A stretch of 49,353 nucleotides of DNA. It comes from Nonomuraea zeae (lineage in GTDB: Bacteria; Actinomycetota; Actinomycetes; Streptosporangiales; Streptosporangiaceae). The translations under genes were made by a program, and so were the position numbers. Every line of letters begins with the position of its first letter. The first letter of the stretch is position 1. Where the stretch lies: assembly GCF_005889725.1 (NCBI RefSeq), contig NZ_VCKX01000063.1, positions 1 through 49,353 on the forward strand, in the 5' to 3' direction. Of the stretch, positions 1-6,993 are shown piece after piece. The notes beneath the pieces are model-generated. The model was given only the letters and a program-made list of their open reading frames with translations. It was not told the DNA's origin and did no database searches.

Positions 1-16
1 AGGTGTATAAGAGACC
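1..16. other. Probable Nextera mosaic-end adapter remnant at the contig edge
   Basis: Positions 3-15 read GTGTATAAGAGAC, an exact 13-base match to the core of the Nextera/Tn5 mosaic end (known sequence AGATGTGTATAAGAGACAG). It is AT-rich inside otherwise GC-rich DNA and sits at the very first bases of the window. It is best read as untrimmed adapter, meaning the window starts at a contig end. The in-frame stop at 8-10 is then not biological. Confidence 0.75.
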
Positions 17-247
17 GCCCCTGACCCGCCCCCAGCCGGTGCGCCGGTAGCGGAGGACGCGGGCGGCGCGATATCCGAGCGCCGGCCGGATGCCTGGCTG
101 CGGTACCGCAGGAGCGAAGTGAAGATCACCGTGACGCAGCGCAAGGACTGGCCTGAGATGGTGCGGGCGCTGCGCACCGCGCGCAACAGACATCTAGGGT
201 GGAGGCCACTACGGAAGGGACCGGGCCGATGGCGGGCAGGACGATAG
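17..247 (+). CDS. Possible C-terminal fragment of an upstream gene, unrecognised
   Basis: The frame starting at position 17 stays open to a TAG at 245-247 and has actinobacterial-looking codons (GC-rich third positions) up to about position 185. It would encode a Pro/Ala-rich stretch followed by a charged tail containing KITVTQRKDWPEMVRALRTA. The only earlier in-frame stop lies in the suspected adapter, so this may be the tail of a gene cut by the contig end. It would overlap the start of the next gene by about 19 bases. The last codons have weaker codon bias, and no family is recognised. It could equally be non-coding upstream DNA. Confidence 0.3.
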   Translation, partial: APDPPPAGAPVAEDAGGAISERRPDAWLRYRRSEVKITVTQRKDWPEMVRALRTARNRHLGWRPLRKGPGRWRAGR

Positions 248-1050
248 TCGTGACCGGGGCCAGCGACGGCATCGGCCGGGCCGCGGCGCGGGCCCTGAGC
301 GGGCAGGGCGAGAACGTCGTCGTGGTCGGACGCTCGCCCGGCAAGACCGAGGCGCTGGCCCGCGAGCTGAAGGCCACCCACCACGTGGCCGACTTCGCGC
401 GCCTGGCGGAGGTGCGGGCGCTCGCCGCGGCGCTGCTCGACCGCTGTCCGGCGATCGACGTCCTGGTCAACAACGCCGGCGGCATCATGGGGTCACGGAC
501 GACGACGGCCGACGGGCACGAGACGACCTTCCAGGTCAACCACCTCGCGCCGTTCCTGCTCACCACGCTGCTGTCCGAGCGGCTGGTCGCCAGCCGCGCC
601 ACCGTCATCATGACCTCCAGCATGCTCAACCTGCGGGCCCGCCTCGACCTCGACGATCTCGACCTCCGCCGGAACTACTCGGGCGTGCGGGCCTACTCCA
701 ACGCCAAGCTGGCCAACATCCTGTTCACCCGCGAGCTGCAGCGCCGCCACGGTGACGCGGGCCTCAACGCGGTCTCCTTCCACCCCGGCGCCGTCGCCAC
801 GAACTTCTCCGACGGCACGGACAGCATGGCCCGCCTGGTGTACCGCACGCCGTTGAAGCGGCTCATGCTCACGCCCGAGCAGGGCGCCGACACCCTCGTC
901 TGGCTGGCCACCTCCGTGCCGGGCGCCGACTGGGTCCCCGGCGGTCACTACGAGAAGCGGCGCACCGCGCCCGTCCACAGGCTGGCCGGCGACGCGGACG
1001 CCGCGCGGCGGCTGTGGGAGCGCAGCGAGGAGCTGCTCGCCACCGGCTGA
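229..1050 (+). CDS. SDR family NAD(P)-dependent oxidoreductase
   Basis: This is a classical short-chain dehydrogenase/reductase of 273 residues, close in style to retinol-dehydrogenase/WW-domain-oxidoreductase-like SDRs. The cofactor motif TGASDGIG is at residues 9-16, NNAGG at 81-85, the catalytic Ser at about 130 and YSNAK (catalytic Tyr156, Lys160) at 156-160, so the active site is intact. The sequence after the catalytic motif (HPGAVATNF) is typical of the family. I place the start at ATG 229, which has a purine-rich GGAAGGGA about 8 bases upstream, rather than at GTG 199. It is a single-gene unit converging on the response regulator. The substrate cannot be predicted. Confidence 0.9.
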   Translation: MAGRTIVVTGASDGIGRAAARALSGQGENVVVVGRSPGKTEALARELKATHHVADFARLAEVRALAAALLDRCPAIDVLVNNAGGIMGSRTTTADGHETTFQVNHLAPFLLTTLLSERLVASRATVIMTSSMLNLRARLDLDDLDLRRNYSGVRAYSNAKLANILFTRELQRRHGDAGLNAVSFHPGAVATNFSDGTDSMARLVYRTPLKRLMLTPEQGADTLVWLATSVPGADWVPGGHYEKRRTAPVHRLAGDADAARRLWERSEELLATG

Positions 1051-1080
1051 GGCCGGCGACCCGGGACGGCCGGACGACCG

Positions 1081-1740
1081 TCAGGTCACCAGGCCCTGGC
1101 GGTAGGCGTAGACGACGGCCTGGACGCGGTCGCGCAGGCCGAGCTTGGCGAGGATGCGGGACACGAAGGTCTTGACGGTCTCCTGGCTCAGCACGAGGGT
1201 CGCGGCGATCTCGCTGTTGGACAGGCCGTCCGCCATGAGGCGGAGGACCTCCAGCTCGCGCGGGGTCAGCGGGATGTCGTGCGCAGTGCCGTCGGCGGGC
1301 CGGATGCGGGCGGCGTACCTGCCCACGAGCTGGCGGGTCACCTCGGGGTCCAGCAGCGCCGCGCCCGAGGCCACGGTCCGGATCCCGTGCAGCAGCTGGG
1401 CCGGCGGTGCGTCCTTGAGCAGGAACCCGCTGGCCCCGGCGCGCAGTGCCTCGTAGACGTACTCGTCCAGGTTGAAGGTGGTCAGCACGAGCACCTTGAC
1501 GGGCTGCGGCACCCCGGCGCCGGCCAGCAGGCGGGTGGCCTCGATGCCGTCGAGCACGGGCATGCGTACGTCCATCACCACGACGTCCGGGCGCAGCCGG
1601 GCGGCGAGGTCGGCCGCGGCCCGCCCGTCCCCGCATTCACCGGCCACCTCGAGGTCGGGCTGGGCGTCGATGATCGTCACCAGCCCGGTGCGGATCAGCA
1701 CCTGGTCGTCGCAGACCAGGACCCGGATCGGCGCGGTCAC
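1081..1740 (-). CDS. NarL/LuxR-family response regulator
   Basis: A 219-residue two-component response regulator. The N-terminal receiver domain (about residues 5-120) has the acidic pair D11/D12, phospho-acceptor D57 in VVVMDVRMP, the conserved Thr in LVLTT and Lys109 in FLLKD. A LuxR-type helix-turn-helix follows at about 157-217 (LTPRELEVLRLMADG ... ETVKTFVSRILAKLGLRDR). The GTG start at 1738-1740 overlaps the stop of the sensor kinase gene in a GTGA arrangement, which implies translational coupling. It is expected to be phosphorylated by that kinase and to bind DNA; its targets are not visible, although the CPBP protease at the head of the operon is an obvious candidate. Confidence 0.93.
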   Translation of the reverse strand: MTAPIRVLVCDDQVLIRTGLVTIIDAQPDLEVAGECGDGRAAADLAARLRPDVVVMDVRMPVLDGIEATRLLAGAGVPQPVKVLVLTTFNLDEYVYEALRAGASGFLLKDAPPAQLLHGIRTVASGAALLDPEVTRQLVGRYAARIRPADGTAHDIPLTPRELEVLRLMADGLSNSEIAATLVLSQETVKTFVSRILAKLGLRDRVQAVVYAYRQGLVT

Positions 1741-2894
1741 GACGGGTTCCCCGCAGGGATGCGCGCGTGGACGACGAAGCCGCCGCCCGCCCGCCGGCCC
1801 GCGCTGAAGTCGCCGCCCAGGACGCCGACCCGTTCGCGGAGACCGGCCAGGCCCCGCCCGCTCCCGCCGGGGGATCCGGCCCGCGCGCCGGGGCCGTCCG
1901 TGCTGACCTCCACGGTGATCTCGCTCCGGCCGTGGTGCACCAGGACCGAGGTGCGGCGGCCGTGGGCGTGTTTGAGGGCGTTCGTCAGGGCTTCCTGCAC
2001 GACCCGGTAGGCCACGAGGTCGGCGCTGCCGGTCGACTCCGCGGGCGTGCCCTCCTCGGTGAACTCCACCGGCTGCCCGGCCCGGCGCGTCTGCTCCACG
2101 AGCGTGAGAAGCCTGCCGACGGGCGGCGTCCTGGCCTTGACGCCGTGGTCGGGGTTGAGCAGGTCGAGCAGGTGGCGCAGGTCGGTGATGGCCCGCCGGC
2201 CGGTGTCGGTGACGGCGGTCAGGGCCTGGTCGAGACGCTCGGGCGCGGCGGTCAGGTAGCGGGCCGCCTCGGCCTGGATGACCATCGCCGTCACATGGTG
2301 GGTCACGACGTCGTGGAGCTCGCGGGCGATGCGGGCGCGTTCGGCGGCGCGGGTGTCCACGGCGACGCGGCGGCGGCGTTCGGCCTCCAGGGCCCGGGTG
2401 GAGCGCAGCCACGCCCCGATGCCCCACGCGAAGGCCAGCGCCAGGTAGAACAGCGCGAAGTCGCCCGGCGACTCGGCGCCGGAGCCGGCCACGTACAGCG
2501 CGACGGCCAGCGGCACGTACGCCAAGGAGAAGGCCAGCGCGGTGGCGCGCCGGTGCCGTTCCAGCCGGGAGCCCACGCCCAGCAGCGCGATGGGCAGCGC
2601 GGTGCCCGCGACCACGTGGTAGCCGCGGAGCTGGTCGACGGCGAAGCCGAGCGCCACCAGGGCCAGGCAGACGACCGGCCACCGCCCCAGGCCGGCCAGC
2701 GGCAGGCACTGGAGTGCGATGGCCACGATCGCGAGCGCGTCGAACGGGCGGGCGGGCAGGCCGCCGAGCTGCGTCCCGTAACTGTGCAACGCCGGGATGA
2801 GCGACGCGGCCATGAGCAGCAGGCCGCCCATCAGGTATCGGAGCGTGCTGTCGATGCGACGCCACCGCTCCGGGAGCCGCCGAAAGGCGATCAT
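1737..2894 (-). CDS. HisKA_3 sensor histidine kinase (NarX/DesK-like)
   Basis: A 385-residue membrane sensor kinase. The first about 165 residues are hydrophobic, with roughly five to six membrane segments and no large extracellular domain, so sensing is probably within or near the membrane. The HisKA_3 dimerisation/phosphotransfer helix contains RELHDVVTHH with His194. The HATPase domain shows the N-box EALTNALKHA (Asn305) and a glycine-rich GRGLAGLRERVG at about 347-357. The ATG at 2894 overlaps the CPBP protease stop (ATGA), and its own stop overlaps the response regulator start, so all three genes are translated together. The signal is unknown. The protease partner suggests envelope or peptide sensing (inference). 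Confidence 0.92.
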   Translation of the reverse strand: MIAFRRLPERWRRIDSTLRYLMGGLLLMAASLIPALHSYGTQLGGLPARPFDALAIVAIALQCLPLAGLGRWPVVCLALVALGFAVDQLRGYHVVAGTALPIALLGVGSRLERHRRATALAFSLAYVPLAVALYVAGSGAESPGDFALFYLALAFAWGIGAWLRSTRALEAERRRRVAVDTRAAERARIARELHDVVTHHVTAMVIQAEAARYLTAAPERLDQALTAVTDTGRRAITDLRHLLDLLNPDHGVKARTPPVGRLLTLVEQTRRAGQPVEFTEEGTPAESTGSADLVAYRVVQEALTNALKHAHGRRTSVLVHHGRSEITVEVSTDGPGARAGSPGGSGRGLAGLRERVGVLGGDFSAGRRAGGGFVVHARIPAGNPS

Positions 2895-3715
2895 CGGGAA
2901 AGTGTAGTGGCGGCGGCGCGCGGGCGTCGGGGCACGATGTTGCCGCGCCGGCGGGCCAGCCAGAGGAACGCGATCGTCATCAGCACGCAGAACACCACCG
3001 AGTACAGACTTCCCTCGGGGCCGAAGTCACCACCGGTGATCAGCGCCGGGCCGGACATCGAGGCGTCCAGCAGTCCCTGGTTGGCGCCGTTGCCCGAGAC
3101 CACGGTGCCGAAGATGGCGGAGGCGGCGAAGTTCCAGCCGAAGTGCACGCCGATCGGCAGCCACAGGCTGCGGGTGGCGGCGTAGGCGGCGGCGAACATG
3201 CCGCCGGCCTCCAGCATGATCGCGATGGCGCCCCACAGGCTGGCGTCCGGGTTGAGCAGGTGCGACAGGCCGAACAGCACTGCGGTCACCACCAGCGAGA
3301 TCCAGGTGCCGAACCGTTCCTCGATGATCCGGAACAGGACCCCGCGAAAGAGCAGCTCCTCCGTCACGGCCGCCACGGCCATGAACCCGAACAGGCCGAC
3401 CGCCGGCGTCAGCGAGCCCGGGCCGTCCACGTGGTAGTACCCGAGGAAGAAGATGTTCGCGATGACGGCCCCGAACAGCGCGACGCCGATGAGCACGCCC
3501 CGGGTGATCGTGGACGCGGCGCCCTTTCCGGCCACCTCCGTGACCGGGCGGTGCTCGGTCCGCCGCACCACCCACCTGTAGACGAGCACCGCGACCACCG
3601 ACAGCACGATGCCGAGTGCGAAGGTGATCCACGGGTTGTCCCCCATCGCGTTGACGCCCTGGCCACCGATGAAGGCGACCGCGACGACGGCCAGGATCTG
3701 CCACACCAGTCTCAT
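2891..3715 (-). CDS. CPBP family intramembrane glutamic endopeptidase
   Basis: A 274-residue multi-pass membrane protein of the CPBP/CAAX-protease (Abi) family. All three motifs needed for catalysis are present: EELLFRG at residues 119-125 (EExxxR), FGLSH at 148-152 (FxxxH) and HFGWN at 191-195 (HxxxN). About seven to eight membrane segments are visible. The family includes prenyl-protein-type proteases, bacteriocin immunity proteins and regulators of membrane signalling. The gene leads an overlapping operon with a sensor kinase and response regulator, so a role in signal processing or in self-protection against a peptide is plausible (inference). The ATG start at 3715 is preceded, on the minus strand, by GAAGGAG. 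Confidence 0.92.
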   Translation of the reverse strand: MRLVWQILAVVAVAFIGGQGVNAMGDNPWITFALGIVLSVVAVLVYRWVVRRTEHRPVTEVAGKGAASTITRGVLIGVALFGAVIANIFFLGYYHVDGPGSLTPAVGLFGFMAVAAVTEELLFRGVLFRIIEERFGTWISLVVTAVLFGLSHLLNPDASLWGAIAIMLEAGGMFAAAYAATRSLWLPIGVHFGWNFAASAIFGTVVSGNGANQGLLDASMSGPALITGGDFGPEGSLYSVVFCVLMTIAFLWLARRRGNIVPRRPRAAATTLSR

Positions 3716-3795
3716 GAAGACTCCTTCGTCAGATCCGCGGCCGAAGCGCCGCGGCGGCCTAGACGTTACGGAGCCGGCCGCCCGGAATCGTCACC

Positions 3796-3816
3796 ACACG
3801 GTGGACACCTGCGTGT
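3796..3816. promoter_or_regulatory. Imperfect inverted repeat upstream of the CPBP-kinase-regulator operon
   Basis: ACACG (3796-3800) and CGTGT (3812-3816) form an imperfect dyad with additional inner pairing, about 80 bp upstream of the CPBP protease start. It could be a binding site for the cognate response regulator or for another factor. No promoter hexamers were identified with confidence. Confidence 0.3.
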
Positions 3817-3909
3817 AGCTCGCACGGGGGACAAACCCGCGGGCCGGCCATGGACAGCGCTGGCGCGCTCCGGCGATCGGGTCCGGGGTCGCGCATCGGC
3901 TCGCCGGGG

Positions 3910-4761
3910 TCACCGATCTTCCGGGTCGAGCCGGCCGTGGGCCTGCGCCGAAAGGTCCTGCCAGTCGGCCCAGGTCTTGAGCCGGTCGGCGTAGACCTGC
4001 TGGAGCATCGGGTAGAAGCCCTGCCCGAAGAGCACCCGCAGGGGCGGGGCGTCGGAGTCGACGATCTTGAGGAGTGCCTGGGCCGCGGCGGCCGGGTCGC
4101 CGGCGGGCTGGCCTCCCGCGACCTCCGCGATGCGCCGGCGCAGGCCGTCGTAGACCGGGTTGGCCTCGGCCATGTGGCCGTTGGCGAGCGGATCGGGGTT
4201 CTTGCCCGACCTGGTGGCGAAGCCGCCGGGCTCGACGACGGTCACCTTCACGCCGAAGCCGGCGACCTCCTGGGCGAGCGACTCGTTCAGGGCCTCCAGG
4301 GCCCACTTGGAGACCTGGTACGCGCCGCCGAGCGGCATCGCCATGAGCCCGGCGACCGAGGACAGCTGGATGACGTGCCCCGCGCCCTGCTCGCGCAGGT
4401 AGGGCAGCGCGGCCTGGATGACCCACAGCGCGCCGAACAGGTTGGTCTCCAGCTGGTCGCGCAGCTCCCGCTCGGTCAGCTCCTCGACCGCGCCGATCTG
4501 GGCGTAGCCGGCGTTGTTCACGATGACGTCGAGGCGGCCGAAATGCTCCTTGGCCCGCGTGACGGCCTCGAAGACGGCGGCCTTGTCGGTCACGTCCAGC
4601 GCCAGCGGGAGCACCGCATCGCCGTGGGCGGCGGCCAGTTCGTCCAGGCTTTCGGCGTTCCGGGCGGTCGCGGTCACCCGGTCGCCGCGGGACAGCGCGG
4701 CCTCGACGAAGTTGCGGCCGAGGCCACGGGACGAACCGGTGACGAACCAGACCTTGCTCAT
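3910..4761 (-). CDS. SDR oxidoreductase, predicted ECF41 sigma target
   Basis: A 283-residue classical short-chain dehydrogenase. TGSSRGLG at residues 8-15 binds the nucleotide, NNAG is at 82-85, Ser134/135 and Tyr148-xxx-Lys152 (YQVSK) form the active site, and EPGGFAT follows as usual. The ATG at 4761 begins MSKVWFVTG. The gene is divergent from an ECF41 sigma factor. Oxidoreductases are one of the three gene types known to sit next to ECF41 sigma genes (carboxymuconolactone decarboxylases, oxidoreductases, epimerases). An ECF41-like promoter lies upstream at 4837-4863. Its physiological substrate is unknown. Confidence 0.92.
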   Translation of the reverse strand: MSKVWFVTGSSRGLGRNFVEAALSRGDRVTATARNAESLDELAAAHGDAVLPLALDVTDKAAVFEAVTRAKEHFGRLDVIVNNAGYAQIGAVEELTERELRDQLETNLFGALWVIQAALPYLREQGAGHVIQLSSVAGLMAMPLGGAYQVSKWALEALNESLAQEVAGFGVKVTVVEPGGFATRSGKNPDPLANGHMAEANPVYDGLRRRIAEVAGGQPAGDPAAAAQALLKIVDSDAPPLRVLFGQGFYPMLQQVYADRLKTWADWQDLSAQAHGRLDPEDR

Positions 4762-4836
4762 GATGTCTTTCCGTTCTCTCCGCGGTGGCGGTGGTGCGCC
4801 GCGCGAGTCGTTCGCGCGGCGTCCTGACGAGAACGA

Positions 4837-4863
4837 GGCGCCGGTGCCCCGCGGTTTGTGACA
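4837..4863 (-). promoter_or_regulatory. Putative ECF41 promoter for the SDR gene
   Basis: On the minus strand, TGTCACA (complement of 4857-4863) is followed after exactly 16 bases by CGCC (complement of 4837-4840). The published ECF41 target consensus is TGTCACA, a 16-base spacer, then CGTC. The -35 element matches perfectly and the -10 element has one mismatch. It lies about 75 bp upstream of the SDR start at 4761. Confidence 0.6.
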
Positions 4864-4900
4864 GCGCGGGCATGTGACGTGCGCCACCCATCTCGCGGGA

Positions 4901-4927
4901 TGTCACACAGCGGTGAGTGACCTCGTC
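4901..4927 (+). promoter_or_regulatory. Putative ECF41 promoter for the sigma gene (autoregulatory)
   Basis: TGTCACA at 4901-4907 is followed after exactly 16 bases by CGTC at 4924-4927, an exact match to the described ECF41 promoter architecture. Transcription would begin just downstream, about 35-45 bases before the sigma factor start at 4973. This implies that the sigma factor transcribes its own gene. Confidence 0.75.
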
Positions 4928-4972
4928 TCGGGCTTGGAGCACAGCCGAGAGCGAACAAGGCGGGAGCCGGCC

Positions 4973-5914
4973 ATGAACGAACACAGCGAGCCGACGACGG
5001 GCGCGGCCGGGTCACCCGCCTGCGACGGCCGGCTGGACGGCGCCACCGAGACGTTCGTCGCCCACCGCAACCTGCTCTTCACCGTCGCCTACGAGATGCT
5101 CGGATCGGCGGCCGACGCCGAGGACGTCCTCCAGGAGACCTGGCTGCGGTGGATCAAGGTGGACGTGGCGCGGGTGCACGACCAGCGCGCCTACCTGGTC
5201 AGGATCACGACCCGGCGCGCGCTCGACCGGCTGCGGGCCATGAGGCGCCGCAAGGAGGCGTACGTCGGCCCGTGGCTGCCCGAGCCGCTGCTCACCGCAC
5301 CCGACGTGGCCGAGGACGTCGAGCTCGCCGAGAGCGTGTCGATGGCGCTCATGCTCGTCCTGGAGACGCTGTCGCCGACCGAGCGCGCCGTCTTCGTGCT
5401 GCGCGAGGCCTTCGACGTGGGCTACGACGAGATCGCGGCCGCCGTCGGCAAGAGCCCCGCGACCGTCCGCCAGATCGCGCACCGCGCCCGGCGGCACGTC
5501 GATGCCCGCCGCCCGCGCGAGGTGGTGCCACCGGGCGAGACCCGGGCGGCGCTGGAGTCGTTGCGGCGCGCGTTCGAGACCGGGGATCTGCAGGGCCTCC
5601 TCGACGTGCTCGCCCCGGACGTCGTCCTGGTCAGCGACGGCGGCGGCGTCAGGCGGGCCGCGCCGCGGCCGGTCACCGGCGCGGGCAAGGTGGCCCGCTT
5701 CATCGTCGGCGGCACGGGCAAGGCCAGGGTCACGCTCACCGGCGACCCCGCCGTGGTCAACGGCAACCCGGCGCTCGTCCTGCGAGTGGACGGCGAGATC
5801 GACGGCGTCATAGCGGTCCAGGTCGAGAACGCCCGCATCACCGGCCTCTACTACGTCCGCAACCCGGAGAAGCTGACCCGCATCGGATCCGAGATCCCGC
5901 TCGTCCTGCGCTGA
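4973..5914 (+). CDS. ECF41-type RNA polymerase sigma factor with SnoaL-like C-terminal domain (SigJ-like)
   Basis: A 313-residue extracytoplasmic-function sigma factor. Region 2 lies at about residues 25-95 (DAEDVLQETWLRW) and region 4 at about 120-180 (LSPTERAVFVLREAFDVGYDEIAAAVGKS...). The ECF41 hallmarks are all present: WLPEP in the inter-domain linker (101-105), DGGG at 222-225, and a C-terminal NPEKL (297-301) close to the typical NPDKL. The fused SnoaL-like domain (about 190-313) is known in this group to modulate sigma activity in place of an anti-sigma factor. Start ATG 4973 has GGGAG nearby; an upstream ATG at 4874 would run through the promoter and is rejected. It is divergent from an SDR gene that is its likely target. 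Confidence 0.93.
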   Translation: MNEHSEPTTGAAGSPACDGRLDGATETFVAHRNLLFTVAYEMLGSAADAEDVLQETWLRWIKVDVARVHDQRAYLVRITTRRALDRLRAMRRRKEAYVGPWLPEPLLTAPDVAEDVELAESVSMALMLVLETLSPTERAVFVLREAFDVGYDEIAAAVGKSPATVRQIAHRARRHVDARRPREVVPPGETRAALESLRRAFETGDLQGLLDVLAPDVVLVSDGGGVRRAAPRPVTGAGKVARFIVGGTGKARVTLTGDPAVVNGNPALVLRVDGEIDGVIAVQVENARITGLYYVRNPEKLTRIGSEIPLVLR

Positions 5915-6021
5915 GTGCCACACCCGGCCCGGACGGCACGCGACGATCGGTGTGCGATCAGGGCGGGATGCCCGACGGATGGCGGATGATCCGGAGCACG
6001 GCAGCCGGGAGGATGACCGGC

Positions 6022-6918
6022 ATGGATCCCGAACTGGAAGCGTTCATCCCGTTCTTCCCCCGGGCCGACCTCACCGACCCGGTCGCCGACCGTAAGAACT
6101 ACGCCGACCTGGCCACCGCCAGGCCCGCGCCCGCCCCGGCGGGCATGGAGGTCGAGGACCGCACGGTGCCCGCCGACCCGGACGTGCCGGTCCGGATCTA
6201 CCGCCCGCACCCAGCGCGCGGCGCCGTCGTCTGGTTGCACGGCGGCGGATTCGTCATGGGCGGCCTGGACACCGAGCACCCGTGGGCCACGCTGCTCGCG
6301 GACGGCTCCGGCGCGGTGGTGATCTCGGTGGGTTACCGGCTGGCCCCCGAGCATCGTTTCCCGGCCGCGCTGGACGACGCCTACGCCGTGCTGAACTGGG
6401 CGGCGGAGCACGCGGCCGAGCTCGGCGTGGACCCGGGACGGATCGCGGTCGGCGGCCACAGCGCCGGCGCGGGGATCGCGGCCGCGGTGGCGTTGCGGGC
6501 GCGGGACGAGCAGGGCCCGCCGGTCCGCTTCCAGCTGCTCAACCAGCCCCAGCTCGACGACCGGCAGGAGACCTGGTCGGCGCGGAGCTTCACTGACACG
6601 CCCTGGTTGACCCGCGCCAAGGTGGCCGCGATGTGGGGGCACTACCTGGGCTCCACGCCGGCCACGCCGTACGCCGCCCCGGCGCGGGCCGCCGACCTGT
6701 CCGGCCTGCCGCCCGCCTACGTCGCCACCGCCGAGTTCGACCCGAACCGCGACGAGGACATCCTCTACGCGCTGCGCCTGCTGCAGTCGGACGTTCCGGT
6801 CGAGCTGCACCAGTGGCCCGGCACGTTCCACGGCTCGCAGGCGATCCAGTCCGCCGAGGTGTCGCAGCGGCAGATCGCCGAGCTCGGCCACGCCCTGCGC
6901 CGCGTCCTGGCCGGCTGA
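6022..6918 (+). CDS. Alpha/beta hydrolase, hormone-sensitive-lipase family esterase
   Basis: A 298-residue carboxylesterase-like hydrolase of the HSL (family IV) type. The oxyanion-hole motif HGGG lies at residues 73-76, the nucleophile Ser147 in GHSAG, the acid is Asp240 or Asp244 in EFDPNRDE, and His270 in GTFHGS completes the triad. The family's usual YRLAPEHRFPAALDDA segment is also present. I use ATG 6022 because the GGGAGG ribosome-binding site at 6007-6012 abuts the earlier ATG at 6013 but is well spaced from 6022. It is a stand-alone gene between the sigma factor and an ABC transporter pair. The natural ester substrate is unknown. Confidence 0.9.
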   Translation: MDPELEAFIPFFPRADLTDPVADRKNYADLATARPAPAPAGMEVEDRTVPADPDVPVRIYRPHPARGAVVWLHGGGFVMGGLDTEHPWATLLADGSGAVVISVGYRLAPEHRFPAALDDAYAVLNWAAEHAAELGVDPGRIAVGGHSAGAGIAAAVALRARDEQGPPVRFQLLNQPQLDDRQETWSARSFTDTPWLTRAKVAAMWGHYLGSTPATPYAAPARAADLSGLPPAYVATAEFDPNRDEDILYALRLLQSDVPVELHQWPGTFHGSQAIQSAEVSQRQIAELGHALRRVLAG

Positions 6919-6993
6919 GACGGGGGCCGGGCCGGCCGGACGCCCGCGCGCGGAGCCGGGCGCCGCGACGAGATCGACGAAGACGGGAGAACG

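Noticed and set aside
1081..2865. A 594-codon minus-strand frame that would join most of the kinase region to the response regulator
   Set aside because: Only its last 219 codons (from GTG 1740) have homology; the rest is an Arg/Pro-rich shadow of the kinase gene in another frame.
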